NCBI GenBank assembly: GCA_006226965.1
Contig: SBGQ01000022.1
Span: 1 to 62,780 of the forward strand
DNA: 62,780 nt
Reading direction: 5' to 3'
DNA from: a bacterium
GTDB taxonomy: Bacteria; Bacteroidota; Rhodothermia; Balneolales; M1805
The notes beneath the pieces are model-generated. The model was not told the origin of the DNA. It saw only the letters and a list, made by a program, of their open reading frames with translations, and did no database searches. Both the position numbers and the translations under genes were made by a program. The stretch's first letter is position 1. Each line of letters starts with the position of its first letter. Shown piece by piece: positions 53,979 through 62,780 of this stretch.

Positions 53979-55587
53979 ATCTAATCAATTTTGCAAAGCT
54001 CTTTTTCTTGTCTTTCATGATGGTTTGAAACGCATTCCAACCCGCAGCACCGAAAACTCCACCTCCGGGATGGCACGATGCACTACTCAAATATAAATTC
54101 TTAATGGGTGTACGGTATTGCCCCAATTCAGGAGTCGGACGAAACATAAACATCTGGTTAAAATTCATCTCCACATGCATCACGTTCCCTTTAATCATGC
54201 CGTGTTTGCGCTCTATATCCAAGGGAGTTTGTATATACCAATCAATGAGTTTGCCTTTCATGTTCGGAGCATATTCGCAAACCACATCGTAAATCTTTTG
54301 TGCTTCTCGTTCTTTAATATCATCCCAGTTTTCCCCGTTCGATAATTCATACGGATGCCATTGCGCCCATGCAAATAATGTATGTCCACCGGATTTTGCC
54401 ACATCTTCATCCACTTTCGAAAAAGTCATAGCCAAGACAGCCGGTTTTTGAGGCGGTTCTTTTCTCATAAAATCAGTGATGGCATTATCCATGTATTGTT
54501 TTGATGGACAAAGTAATTGTAAACCGTTAGTCACAAATTCATCATCCTCGCAAGCGGAATAAACAGGAAGTTCTTCAACAGCACAACGGATTACCATTCC
54601 AAATCCGTTTCCTACCGTGATATTCTCCACTTTTTGAATCATTTCGGGAGCCAAATGTTTTTCTCCGACCAGTTTTAACATCGTTGTTTGCACATGTGCG
54701 TTCGACACAATGGTTTTTGCAAAATATTCAACATCCTTTTCAGTCTTAACGCCTATCGCCTCCCCTTTTTCTACGATTATTTCTTTGATAGGTGATTCCG
54801 AAAGAACTTTACCGCCATGTGCTTCCAAATAATTTTTCATTGCCTGAGTAAGCATTCCGCTACCGCCTCTTGGATGTTTTGCACCGCTTTCGTGTAACAT
54901 CGCCTGCCATCCTACAAAATCTCCGGTGGCGGCTTGGTCAGGTGTCGGTCCCGATTGGGCAGCCATCCACAATAAAGCCGTTTTCAGGTGTGGATTTTTG
55001 AATTGACGCTCGACAACTTCACCATAACTGCCCAAAATTTTAGTAAGTCCATCAAGCTGTTCTCCTTTTTTGAACATAGAGCCATCACGCATTTGTCCCT
55101 TTGCCATTTCCATAAAAATGTTTTTACCGCTTGGCGGAACCATAAACGTTTTTAAAACACCATGATTAATTCGTGTCCAGAATTCAATAAAGTCTCGGTA
55201 GTTCTCAACATCTTCCGGCGCAACGGTTTGTATTGATTCCAGTGTCTTGTTTAAATCTTTCCAAAAATGAATAACACCTTTTCCATTTGGAACAGGATAA
55301 GACATAAACGGATCTAAATCGATGTATTCTAATCCGTATTTGTCTAATTCCAAAGCTTCAATAATTCCTGTCTGATGAATCATAATATGCGCCGATGAAC
55401 CCACATCCATTCGAAAACCATCAGGGAAGCGTTCACTTTGAAACATGGTTTCGGTACAAACAGCGCCACCAATCGTATCGCGTTTTTCAAGTACTAACAC
55501 ACGATAACCGTACTTCGCTAAAAAACAAGCAGTTACTAATCCATTATGACCCGAGCCAACAACAAGTACATCCCAATTCGTCTGCAT
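53977..55587 (-). CDS. FAD-dependent phytoene-desaturase-family oxidoreductase (PYROXD2-like)
   Basis: 536 aa. N-terminal dinucleotide site 'VLVVGSGHNGLVTACFLAKYGYRVLVLEKRDTIGGAVCTE' (7-46) and C-terminal FAD signature 'LYLSSASCHPGGGVFGAAGWNAF' (near 498-520). It groups by motifs with COG1233 amine oxidase/CrtI relatives, in particular the PYROXD2-like subgroup. No other carotenoid genes (crtB, crtE) are near, so carotenoid desaturation is not assured. Substrate unknown. Upstream 401 nt are shared with the divergent ilv leader. Confidence 0.85.
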   Translation of the reverse strand: MQTNWDVLVVGSGHNGLVTACFLAKYGYRVLVLEKRDTIGGAVCTETMFQSERFPDGFRMDVGSSAHIMIHQTGIIEALELDKYGLEYIDLDPFMSYPVPNGKGVIHFWKDLNKTLESIQTVAPEDVENYRDFIEFWTRINHGVLKTFMVPPSGKNIFMEMAKGQMRDGSMFKKGEQLDGLTKILGSYGEVVERQFKNPHLKTALLWMAAQSGPTPDQAATGDFVGWQAMLHESGAKHPRGGSGMLTQAMKNYLEAHGGKVLSESPIKEIIVEKGEAIGVKTEKDVEYFAKTIVSNAHVQTTMLKLVGEKHLAPEMIQKVENITVGNGFGMVIRCAVEELPVYSACEDDEFVTNGLQLLCPSKQYMDNAITDFMRKEPPQKPAVLAMTFSKVDEDVAKSGGHTLFAWAQWHPYELSNGENWDDIKEREAQKIYDVVCEYAPNMKGKLIDWYIQTPLDIERKHGMIKGNVMHVEMNFNQMFMFRPTPELGQYRTPIKNLYLSSASCHPGGGVFGAAGWNAFQTIMKDKKKSFAKLIR

Positions 55588-55863
55588 TTTTCAATTTTTT
55601 TCGTTTTTGATTAATTATTCAAGTGAAATGTAATTCGTTTTGATATCGTTCCAACACAAATACTTAAAATTTATTCACTCATTTTGTAACATAATTCTCA
55701 AAATGGAAGCGCTTTTCCAATTTCATTCATTTCAAAATAGGCTTCAAATGCTTAAATAGACTATTAAACAGAAACACTTGTTTCATTTTTTTTATTTTCC
55801 ATATTGTTTTTCAGATATTTTCAATTACATTAGAAACAGAACAAACAAATTGGCTTAACAACG
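55588..55863. promoter_or_regulatory. Divergent promoter region, CrtI-like gene and ilv operon
   Basis: AT-rich DNA with no ORF. On the plus strand TTGTTT (55804-55809), 16 nt, TACATT (55826-55831) is a plausible sigma-70-like promoter about 30 nt before the leader peptide. At 55704-55719 the partly symmetric TGGAAGCGCTTTTCCA has the same AAGCGCTT core as the amylase operator and could be a distant member, but this is weak. Confidence 0.4.
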
Positions 55864-55926
55864 ATGCTTAACAACCTTCTCCTTATTAACGTGATTCTTC
55901 TCGTGCTCATTAGCAAACCGAGGTGA
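55864..55926 (+). CDS. ilvL: ilv operon leader peptide
   Basis: A 20-codon ORF, too short for ordinary gene finding: MLNNLLLINVILLVLISKPR. It contains seven Leu, three Ile and two Val codons, i.e. 12 of 20 are the products of the operon. It ends in TGA at 55924-55926, within the segment that can form an antiterminator. Leaders of this composition control ilv operons in enterobacteria. Symbol by analogy of function, not homology. Confidence 0.85.
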   Translation: MLNNLLLINVILLVLISKPR

Positions 55927-55988
55927 GGAAGGTATAAGCAGAATTTGAAATTCAGCCTTTCTCACTAAGTGGGAAAGGCTTTTTTTTT
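55923..55988 (+). promoter_or_regulatory. Attenuator: antiterminator and terminator before ilvD
   Basis: Terminator: 12-bp stem AGCCTTTCTCAC (55954-55965) / GTGGGAAAGGCT (55969-55980), 3-nt loop, then eight T ending at 55988. Antiterminator: GTGAGGAAGG (55923-55932) is complementary over all ten positions to CCTTTCTCAC (55956-55965), one pair being G-U. A possible third pairing joins CCTTCTC in the leader (55875-55881) with the same GAGGAAGG. Stalling at Leu/Ile/Val codons should free 55923-55932 to block the terminator. Confidence 0.88.
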
Positions 55989-56000
55989 ATGAAATCATCT

Positions 56001-57677
56001 ATGGAATTAAATACATACAGCAAACATATAACTCAAGACCCAACACTTCCGGCAGCTCAAGCCATGCTTCATGCCATTGGCTTAAACCGTGAAGATTTAA
56101 AAAAGCCACAAGTCGGAATTGCCAGCACAGGATTCGACGGCAATCCCTGTAATATGCACTTAAACGGTTTAGCCGGCTTAATCAAACAATCTGTAAATCA
56201 ACAAGAATTAGTTGGCTTGGTATTTAATACCATAGGTGTAAGCGATGGCATTACAAACGGAACACCCGGAATGCGTTATTCGCTGGCTTCTCGTGAAATT
56301 ATTGCGGATTCTATGGAAACCGTTGTTCAGGCTCAAGCTTATGATGCCATGATTGCCATTGTAGGTTGTGATAAAAATATGCCGGGTTCAATAATGGCCA
56401 TGTGCCGTTTGAACCGTCCGGCTTTTATGATGTACGGCGGAACTATTGCTTCGGGCTCTTACAAAGGCAGAAAACTAGATATAGTTTCTGCCTTTGAAGC
56501 ATTAGGGGAGTTAACAGCCGGAAAATTGAGTCAGGAAGATTATCAGGGAATTATAGAAAATGCGATTCCTGATGCCGGGGCTTGCGGCGGAATGTACACC
56601 GCCAATACAATGGCATCTTCGATTGAAGCAATGGGAATGTCGCTCCCTTATTCATCTTCCAATCCTGCAAGAAGTTCGGATAAACAAGATGAAGCACACG
56701 GCGCCGGAGTTGCCATTAAAGTATTGCTTGAAAAAGACATCAAACCGCTGGACATCATCACAAAAGAATCTTTAGAAAATGCCTTAACGGTTGTGATGGC
56801 TTTAGGCGGTTCAACTAATGCCGTACTACACTATATGGCTATTGCAAACACCGCTGGAATCTCTTTGACTTTAGATGATATTCAAACCATTAGCGACAAA
56901 ACCCCGCTTTTAGCTGATTTAAAACCTAGTGGCGCCTATTACATGGAAGATATTTACCGAATCGGCGGTGTTCCGGCGGTAATGAAATACTTGTATGAAA
57001 AAGGATTCATTCACGGTGATTGTTTAACCTGTACAGGAAAAACGGTAGCTGAAAATTTAGCAGAAGTTCCCTCCCTAGTCGACAATCAAAAGATTATTAA
57101 TCCGGTAGAAACGCCTATTAAACCATCCGGCCACATTCAGATTTTGTACGGCAATTTAGCGCCGGAAGGCTCTGTTGCAAAAATCACCGGAAAAGAAGGT
57201 GAAGTATTTAAAGGTCCGGCACGTGTATTTAACGGTGAATTTGAAGTAAACGAGGGCATCATCAACGGAAAAGTAAAACCGGGAGATGTTGTTGTAATTC
57301 GTTATGTGGGTCCGAAAGGCGGCCCCGGAATGCCGGAAATGTTAAAACCAACATCTGCGATTATGGGAGCAGGATTAGGAAAATCAGTAGCATTAATTAC
57401 TGACGGACGTTTTTCCGGCGGAACTCATGGTTTTGTGGTTGGCCATATAACTCCCGAAGCTCAAACAGGCGGCCCTATTGCCCTGATTGAAAACGGAGAT
57501 ATCATCGAAATTGACGCTGTCAATAAAACTCTCAATTTGCATGTTTCCGACGAAGAAATGATCCGTCGGAGAGCCCAATGGAATGAACCTGCTTTATCTG
57601 TAAGCAGAGGTTATCTCTACAAATTCGCTAAAACCGTAGCAACAGCATCACAAGGATGCGTAACTGATCAACTATGA
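56001..57677 (+). CDS. ilvD: Dihydroxy-acid dehydratase
   Basis: Fe-S enzyme of valine and isoleucine synthesis. I choose the ATG at 56001 (558 aa, '[23 protein letters not shown]'), because homologues begin MELN; the in-frame ATG at 55989 touches the attenuator U-tract. Cluster cysteines: '[12 protein letters not shown]' (about 48), 'VGCDKNMPG' (about 120), '[10 protein letters not shown]' (about 340). '[11 protein letters not shown]' and '[26 protein letters not shown]' are signatures. First gene of the operon. Confidence 0.96.
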   Translation: MELNTYSKHITQDPTLPAAQAMLHAIGLNREDLKKPQVGIASTGFDGNPCNMHLNGLAGLIKQSVNQQELVGLVFNTIGVSDGITNGTPGMRYSLASREIIADSMETVVQAQAYDAMIAIVGCDKNMPGSIMAMCRLNRPAFMMYGGTIASGSYKGRKLDIVSAFEALGELTAGKLSQEDYQGIIENAIPDAGACGGMYTANTMASSIEAMGMSLPYSSSNPARSSDKQDEAHGAGVAIKVLLEKDIKPLDIITKESLENALTVVMALGGSTNAVLHYMAIANTAGISLTLDDIQTISDKTPLLADLKPSGAYYMEDIYRIGGVPAVMKYLYEKGFIHGDCLTCTGKTVAENLAEVPSLVDNQKIINPVETPIKPSGHIQILYGNLAPEGSVAKITGKEGEVFKGPARVFNGEFEVNEGIINGKVKPGDVVVIRYVGPKGGPGMPEMLKPTSAIMGAGLGKSVALITDGRFSGGTHGFVVGHITPEAQTGGPIALIENGDIIEIDAVNKTLNLHVSDEEMIRRRAQWNEPALSVSRGYLYKFAKTVATASQGCVTDQL

Positions 57678-59413
57678 CTTCACTTAAAATCGCCTTCGCT
57701 CCCGAGGCAGCTGAGCGAAAACACAAAGAACGAATTACAGGCTCCGAAGCCATCATCCATTCCTTATTGGAAGAAGGCGTAGATACTATTTTCGGGTATC
57801 CGGGCGGTGCCATTATGCCGTTTTATGACAAACTCTATCTGTTTCAAGATAAATTGATGCACATTTTAAGCCGCCACGAGCAGGGCGCTGTCCATGCCGC
57901 ACAAGGTTATGCACGTGCATCAAAAAAAGTCGGTGTCTGTGTTGCCACTTCTGGTCCGGGTGCAACAAACTTGATTACCGGTATTGCTGATGCTATGATT
58001 GATTCAACACCTTTGGTTTGTATTACGGGTCAGGTTGCTTCTCCTCTATTGGGAACAGACGCTTTTCAAGAAACAGATGTAGTTGGTATTTCAGCGCCTG
58101 TTACTAAGTGGAATTACCAGATTACAAAAGCGAGTGAAATTCCTGAAGTATTAGCCAAAGCATTTTATATCGCGCGTTCCGGTCGTCCGGGTCCCGTTTT
58201 AATTGACATCACAAAAGATGCTCAGTTTGGCGAATTTGAATTCGAATACAGAAAATGTATTTCCTTACGCAGCTATAAACCGGTTCCTGAATTAGATAAA
58301 ACTCAAGTTGAAAAAGCCGCTGATTTAATCAACAAAGCCAAAAAACCGTATGTATTAGTAGGACAAGGTGTTTTGTTATCCGGCGCACAAGCTGAATTAG
58401 ATGCTTTCTTGAAAAAGACTGGAATTCCTGCCGCCTCAACCTTATTGGGTTTATCCGCGCTCCCTGCTGACCACCCAAATTATGTCGGTTATTTGGGAAT
58501 GCATGGAAATTATGGTCCAAATATCAAAACAAACGAATGTGATGTTTTAATAGCTGTCGGGATGCGTTTTGATGACCGTGTAACCGGAGATGTTAAGCGA
58601 TATGCCAAACAAGCTCAGGTAATTCATATTGATATAGACAAAGCCGAAATCAACAAAATTATAAAAGCTGATTGTCCAATAATTGCGGATGCAAAAGAAG
58701 CTTTACAAGCCTTAACGGCTAAGTGCGAGGCAAAAACACATCAGGATTGGATGAACGAATTTAAAGCTTGCGATGAAATTGAGTTCGACAAAGTAATTGC
58801 CAAAGAAGTGTATCCAAGCAGCGGAAAAGTGACCATGGCTGAAGTTATTCGTCACATTTCTGAATTAACATCAGGTGAAGCCATTGTGGTAACTGATGTA
58901 GGGCAACACCAAATGGTTGCAAATCGATACTACAAATACAAAAAACCTTATAGCAATATTACTTCCGGTGGCTTGGGAACCATGGGATTTGCACTTCCTG
59001 CAAGTATGGGTGCGGCACTTGGCGCTCCTGAACGTCCGGTTATTGCTGTAATCGGTGACGGCGGTTTCCAAATGACTATTCAGGAATTGGGCACTATTTT
59101 TCAGTTTCAGATTCCTGTTAAAATCTTGGTTTTGAATAATGAATTTTTAGGAATGGTTCGCCAATGGCAGCAACTTTTCTTTGAAAAACGTTACTCAGCA
59201 ACCGAAATGACCAATCCTGATTTCGTAACTATCGCGAAAGGGTATCAGATTGATGCTAACCGTGTTGAACATCGTGAAGAATTAAAAACTTCATTGGAAA
59301 ATTGGTTAAACCATCCCGGTCCTTCTTTCTTGGAAGTGATGGTGGAACAAGAAGAAAATGTATTTCCGATGGTACCGACCGGTGCTTCGGTATCAGAAGT
59401 TCGCTTAGAATAA
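57674..59413 (+). CDS. ilvB: Acetolactate synthase large subunit
   Basis: 579 aa, thiamine-diphosphate enzyme that starts Val/Leu/Ile synthesis. '[13 protein letters not shown]' and '[19 protein letters not shown]' (catalytic Glu in HEQG) lie in the N-terminal domain. '[15 protein letters not shown]' is in the central domain. TPP motif '[29 protein letters not shown]' is near 465-493. Its ATG overlaps the ilvD stop by 4 nt (ATGA). Residues 1-25 are a basic extension over the usual start. Confidence 0.96.
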   Translation: MTSLKIAFAPEAAERKHKERITGSEAIIHSLLEEGVDTIFGYPGGAIMPFYDKLYLFQDKLMHILSRHEQGAVHAAQGYARASKKVGVCVATSGPGATNLITGIADAMIDSTPLVCITGQVASPLLGTDAFQETDVVGISAPVTKWNYQITKASEIPEVLAKAFYIARSGRPGPVLIDITKDAQFGEFEFEYRKCISLRSYKPVPELDKTQVEKAADLINKAKKPYVLVGQGVLLSGAQAELDAFLKKTGIPAASTLLGLSALPADHPNYVGYLGMHGNYGPNIKTNECDVLIAVGMRFDDRVTGDVKRYAKQAQVIHIDIDKAEINKIIKADCPIIADAKEALQALTAKCEAKTHQDWMNEFKACDEIEFDKVIAKEVYPSSGKVTMAEVIRHISELTSGEAIVVTDVGQHQMVANRYYKYKKPYSNITSGGLGTMGFALPASMGAALGAPERPVIAVIGDGGFQMTIQELGTIFQFQIPVKILVLNNEFLGMVRQWQQLFFEKRYSATEMTNPDFVTIAKGYQIDANRVEHREELKTSLENWLNHPGPSFLEVMVEQEENVFPMVPTGASVSEVRLE

Positions 59414-59459
59414 ACATAGAGCTCTCTTTCATCAACCATAAACCCATTTTTTACGAACT

Positions 59460-60008
59460 ATGATACATTTATTCAGTTTAGGCGTTTTCACAGAAGACAA
59501 AATCGGTTTGTTAAACCGAACAACGGGAATTTTCACCCGAAGAAATATCAGTATTGAAAGTTTAACGGTTTCTGAAACAGAACTTTCAGGTGTGTTTCGA
59601 TTCAATATTAAAATCAAGACAACACATGAACAAATTCAAAAAGTAGCCGGACAAATTGAAAAACTGATTGAGGTTCTTCGCGTCCAAGTCTTTGAAGAAG
59701 ACGAAACCATCTATCAGGAAATAGCCTTATATAAAGTTCCGACAAGTGAACTTATTAAAAGTGACAACATAGAACGCTTGGTTCGTTTGCACTCAGCCCG
59801 CATTTTATATGTCGGACCTGAGTTCATGGTTATCGAAAAAACCGGTCACAAAGAAGAAACTCAACAATTATTTGCCGATTTAGAACCGTTCGGAATTCTT
59901 GAATTCGTGCGTTCAGGCAGAATATTTGTAAGTAAATCAACAGAAAACCTTATCAGTTATCTGTCCAAAGTAGAATCTCATCCAACACAACTACAACCTA
60001 TAGTTTAA
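59460..60008 (+). CDS. ilvN: Acetolactate synthase small (regulatory) subunit
   Basis: 182 aa. An ACT domain is at residues 3-75 ('FSLGVFTEDKIGLLNRTTGIFTRRNISIESLTVSETE'), the known site for valine feedback. A C-terminal domain near 80-165 has 'EIALYKVP' and 'VEKTGHKEETQQLFADLEPFGILEFVRSGRI', the usual ALS_ss_C motif. It follows ilvB by 46 nt. Confidence 0.95.
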   Translation: MIHLFSLGVFTEDKIGLLNRTTGIFTRRNISIESLTVSETELSGVFRFNIKIKTTHEQIQKVAGQIEKLIEVLRVQVFEEDETIYQEIALYKVPTSELIKSDNIERLVRLHSARILYVGPEFMVIEKTGHKEETQQLFADLEPFGILEFVRSGRIFVSKSTENLISYLSKVESHPTQLQPIV

Positions 60009-60021
60009 GACACATAAAAAC

Positions 60022-61068
60022 ATGGCAAAAATGACATTTGGCGGCGTTGAAGAAGACGTCGTTACAAGAACTGAATTCCCGCTCAAAAAAGCACAAGAAG
60101 TGCTTTCTAAAGAAACAATCGCAGTAATCGGTTATGGAGTTCAGGGCCCTGGACAGGCTTTAAACCTACGCGACAACGGCTTTAATGTAATTGTTGGTCA
60201 ACGCAAACCTTCCGCTTCTTGGGATAAAGCAGTAGCTGACGGCTTTGTACCCGGCGAAACACTTTTCGAATTGGAAGAAGCCTGTGAAAAAGGAACCTTA
60301 ATTATGTTTTTGCTTTCTGATGCTGGTCAAATTTCACTTTGGCCGACTGTTAAAAAGCATTTAACCGCCGGAAAATCCTTGTATTTCTCTCACGGTTTCG
60401 GAATTACTTACAAAGACCAAACAGGAATCGTACCACCTGCTGATGTTGACGTATTCTTAGTTGCTCCAAAAGGTTCAGGTACTTCTTTACGCCGTCTGTT
60501 TGTTGAAGGTAAAGGTTTAAACTCAAGTTTTGCCGTTTTCCAAGACGCAACGGGAAAAGCTCGTGAAAAAGCAATTGCACTAGGTATTGGTGTTGGCTCA
60601 GGTTATTTATTCGAAACTACTTTCCAAAAAGAAGTTTACAGCGACTTAACCGGTGAGCGCGGAGTTTTAATGGGCGGTATTGCCGGAATGATGGAAGCAC
60701 AATACAACTTATTACGCTCAAAAGGCCATAGCCCATCGGAAGCGTTCAACGAAACAGTTGAAGAGCTTACCCAAAGCTTAATTGTTTTGATTGGTGAAAA
60801 AGGAATGGATTGGATGTACGCCAACTGTTCAACTACAGCTCAACGTGGTGCATTAGACTGGAAAAATAAATTCCGCGATGCTGTTGCTCCTGTTTTTGCT
60901 GATTTATACGAATCAGTTGCAACGGGTAACGAAGCTAAAATTACGATTGAAGCAAACCGCCAGTCTGATTACAGAGTGAAGCTTGAAGCTGAACTCGCAG
61001 AAATTCGAAACTCTGAAATGTGGCAGGCAGGAACAGCTGTTCGGTCCCTCCGCCCTGAAAGAGCTTAA
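60022..61068 (+). CDS. ilvC: Ketol-acid reductoisomerase
   Basis: 348 aa, Mg- and NAD(P)H-dependent. 'AVIGYGVQGPGQALNLRDNGFNVIVGQRKPSASWDKA' (35-71) is the dinucleotide site; Arg and Ser in the beta2-alphaB loop suggest NADPH. Metal ligands appear in 'YSDLTGERGVLMGGIAGMMEAQYNLL', with a conserved Asp and Glu, and 'VEELTQSL' in the C-terminal helical part. Start 'MAKMTFGGVEEDV' is typical of Bacteroidota homologues. It closes the ilv unit. Confidence 0.96.
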   Translation: MAKMTFGGVEEDVVTRTEFPLKKAQEVLSKETIAVIGYGVQGPGQALNLRDNGFNVIVGQRKPSASWDKAVADGFVPGETLFELEEACEKGTLIMFLLSDAGQISLWPTVKKHLTAGKSLYFSHGFGITYKDQTGIVPPADVDVFLVAPKGSGTSLRRLFVEGKGLNSSFAVFQDATGKAREKAIALGIGVGSGYLFETTFQKEVYSDLTGERGVLMGGIAGMMEAQYNLLRSKGHSPSEAFNETVEELTQSLIVLIGEKGMDWMYANCSTTAQRGALDWKNKFRDAVAPVFADLYESVATGNEAKITIEANRQSDYRVKLEAELAEIRNSEMWQAGTAVRSLRPERA

Positions 61069-61097
61069 GTAAATAAATTAAACATCCATCCGATTAA

Positions 61098-61178
61098 ATG
61101 AGGCTTTTGTCAGTGGATGACTTACTAAACGGGAAGTGCAATGTAACACTTCCCGATTTTTTCGAATTTCAACGATGA
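61098..61178 (+). other. Possible leucine-rich leader ORF before leuA
   Basis: ATG at 61098 opens 26 codons (begins MRLLSVDDLLNGKCNV) with Leu pairs CTT-TTG and TTA-CTA in the first ten codons. It reads through the terminator hairpin at 61130-61155. Ribosome stalling could therefore alter the hairpin. Alternatively it is chance sequence in the ilvC-leuA gap. Confidence 0.3.
61130..61162 (+). terminator. Terminator between ilvC and leuA
   Basis: CGGGAAGTG (61130-61138) and CACTTCCCG (61147-61155), 9 bp, 8-nt loop, followed by ATTTTTTC. It either ends the ilv unit or acts as a leuA attenuator. Confidence 0.88.
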
Positions 61179-61208
61179 GCTTAACCCGCTCAAAACACCT
61201 ATTCAACC

Positions 61209-62696
61209 ATGGATCGTATTCACATTTTTGATACCACTTTACGCGACGGTGAACAAGTACCGGGCTGCCAGTTAAATACCATTGAAAAAATTGAGGTTGC
61301 TGAAGCGCTGCAAGATTTAGGAGTAGATATTCTTGAAGCCGGATTTCCTATTTCATCTCCGGGAGATTTCCAATCTGTTGTAGAAATTTCAAAAGCGGTT
61401 CGTGAACCCGTTATTTGTGCCCTAACACGAGCTGTAGATAAAGACATTGAAGTTGCCGCTGAGGCGTTAAAATACGCCCGACTCAAACGTATTCACACGG
61501 GAATCGGAGCATCAGACCAACACATTCTCCATAAGTTCAACTCCACACGAGATAAGATTCTTGAAAAAGCGGCTCATGCTGCAAAATACGCTCGTAATTT
61601 TGTGGATGATGTTGAATTTTACTGTGAAGATGCCGGACGAGCAGACAACGCCTTTTTAGCCCGATTAGTTGAAACTGTTATTGCAAATGGCGCTACGGTT
61701 GTAAACATTCCTGACACTACCGGTTATTGTTTACCGGACGAATTTGGCTCAAAAATTCAGTATTTGTTCGATCATGTTTCGAATATTGATAAAGCCATTA
61801 TTTCTGTGCATTGCCACAACGATTTGGGCATGGCAACTGCCAATACTTTAGCCGGAGTTTCGCATGGTGCTCGTCAAGTTGAAGTAACGATAAACGGAAT
61901 TGGTGAACGTGCCGGAAATACGTCACTCGAAGAAGTTGTAATGGCGCTAAAAAGTCGTCAGCCTGAGTTTAAACTCCAGAATAGAATTAACACACGCAAG
62001 ATTTATCCTGTTTCTCGTTTGGTTTCCCGTTTGATGCGTATGCCTGTTCAGCCCAATAAAGCAATTGTTGGCAGAAATGCGTTTGCTCACTCATCCGGAA
62101 TTCATCAGGATGGTGTTATCAAACAAAGAGAAAATTACGAAATCATTGACCCGCAAGATGTTGGAATTAAAGAATCCAGCATCGTTTTGACCGCTCGTTC
62201 GGGTCGCGCAGCTTTAAAATTCAATCTTGAAAAATTAGGCATCCATTTCACCAAAGAAGAATTGGATGAAGTGTACGAACGCTTTTTAACGATGGCTGAT
62301 GCTAAAAAAGATTTGGATGAATACGATTTATTAGAGTTAGCGGGACAACAAGTTGAACGCCGCCCCACCCATGTTGAATCACTTGCCGTAAGTTGTGGAA
62401 GCAATGGCGCTGAAGCAGAAGTTTCCGTTAATATCGACGGTACGAATTTCAAAGCAAAAGAAACCGGCGTGGGTCCGGTAGATGCTACGTTCAAAGCGAT
62501 TGACAGTATTATGAACAAAGGCATTCGCTTGGAAGAATATCTGGTTCAATCGGTACATGGCGGAACAGATGATGTGGGTAAAGTTCACATTCAAGTATCA
62601 AAAAACGGCATTATTTATTATGGTTTCGGCTCTGATAAAGATGTGATTTTTGCGACTGCAAAAGCGTATATCGATGCTTTAGTGAAAGTTATTTGA
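61209..62696 (+). CDS. leuA: 2-isopropylmalate synthase
   Basis: First step of leucine synthesis: 2-ketoisovalerate plus acetyl-CoA. 495 aa. '[22 protein letters not shown]' (5-26) carries the R-D catalytic pair. '[46 protein letters not shown]' holds the metal His pair. The linker '[18 protein letters not shown]' precedes the C-terminal leucine-binding domain (about 385-495). Slightly shorter than E. coli LeuA (523). Its TGA stop (62694-62696) overlaps the first GATGTCG unit. No leuB, leuC or leuD is seen before the window end. Confidence 0.96.
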   Translation: MDRIHIFDTTLRDGEQVPGCQLNTIEKIEVAEALQDLGVDILEAGFPISSPGDFQSVVEISKAVREPVICALTRAVDKDIEVAAEALKYARLKRIHTGIGASDQHILHKFNSTRDKILEKAAHAAKYARNFVDDVEFYCEDAGRADNAFLARLVETVIANGATVVNIPDTTGYCLPDEFGSKIQYLFDHVSNIDKAIISVHCHNDLGMATANTLAGVSHGARQVEVTINGIGERAGNTSLEEVVMALKSRQPEFKLQNRINTRKIYPVSRLVSRLMRMPVQPNKAIVGRNAFAHSSGIHQDGVIKQRENYEIIDPQDVGIKESSIVLTARSGRAALKFNLEKLGIHFTKEELDEVYERFLTMADAKKDLDEYDLLELAGQQVERRPTHVESLAVSCGSNGAEAEVSVNIDGTNFKAKETGVGPVDATFKAIDSIMNKGIRLEEYLVQSVHGGTDDVGKVHIQVSKNGIIYYGFGSDKDVIFATAKAYIDALVKVI

Positions 62697-62764
62697 TGTC
62701 GGATGTCGGATGTCGGATGTCGGATGTCGGATGTCGGATGTCGGATGTCGGATGTCGGATGTCG
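62695..62764 (+). repeat. Heptamer tandem array at the leuA stop codon
   Basis: Ten exact GATGTCG units (62695-62764) starting inside the leuA stop as TGATG, then GAGTTTATAAATTTTT, similar to the AT-rich tail after the nadK array. It is cut by the window end. Confidence 0.97.
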
Positions 62765-62780
62765 GAGTTTATAAATTTTT

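Noticed and set aside
55989-56000. ATG at 55989 as ilvD start
   Set aside because: It touches the attenuator U-tract and adds MKSS before the normal MELN start; kept as a possible alternative only.

Overview
The window looks like a chromosomal segment from a low-GC member of the Bacteroidota/FCB lineage. The evidence is type IX secretion (T9SS) C-terminal sorting tails of the 'NYPNPFNP...' type on three secreted proteins, a GldE-like gene next to ssb, a division/cell-wall cluster without murF or ddl, and many lipoproteins. The tail style suggests Balneolia, Ignavibacteria or a relative; this placement is an inference. No tRNA, rRNA, CRISPR array, prophage or insertion sequence was seen.

Layout. 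(1) 1-1243, minus: folB and a NYN-domain protein fused to a cold-shock-like domain. (2) 1424-16912, minus: a complete division and cell-wall (dcw) cluster, mraZ-rsmH-ftsL-ftsI-murE-mraY-murD-ftsW-murG-murC-ftsQ-(34-aa ORF)-ftsA-ftsZ. It opens with three MraZ boxes at a 10-bp period and closes with a terminator. (3) 17134-29138: a lipoprotein amidase, then a starch/glucan region with a secreted debranching-type glucosidase, a two-CBM T9SS alpha-amylase, and a T9SS protein flanked by two tiny proteins with PID-CTERM-like tails. gldE and ssb sit inside this region. Two copies of the palindrome GTAAGCGCTTAC mark its promoters, suggesting a shared LacI-type regulator. (4) 29716-36120, plus: a sortilin/BNR beta-propeller protein, a VapBC-like toxin-antitoxin pair, and a CotH/LTD T9SS protein. 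(5) 36239-40529, plus: glpK-glpF-glutaminase-lactonase lipoprotein operon. (6) 40526-47355: unknown lipoproteins, a soluble five-PAS histidine kinase with a lone receiver, and a small unrecognised protein. (7) 47524-53522, plus: rarA, sugar-nucleotide epimerase, ddl, a lone peptide-binding-type lipoprotein, nadK. (8) 53977-55587, minus: CrtI/PYROXD2-like oxidoreductase. (9) 55826-62696, plus: branched-chain amino-acid genes ilvD-ilvB-ilvN-ilvC and leuA.

The strongest regulatory discovery is in front of ilvD. A 20-codon leader peptide with 12 Leu/Ile/Val codons is followed by a 12-bp terminator whose U-tract ends at the next base before an ATG. A 10-nt segment over the leader stop codon can pair completely with the terminator's left arm. 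This is a full transcription attenuator readable from sequence alone.

The most unusual structural pattern is that three genes (nadK, the CrtI-like gene and leuA) have short tandem repeats beginning exactly at their stop codons. The units are GATTAGG/GATTGCG, GATGTAAT and GATGTCG, and two arrays are followed by a similar AT-rich tail. Further unannotated coding candidates are a 34-aa ORF that fills the ftsQ-ftsA gap with an ATGA overlap and a 24-aa hydrophobic peptide with its own terminator downstream of gldE.
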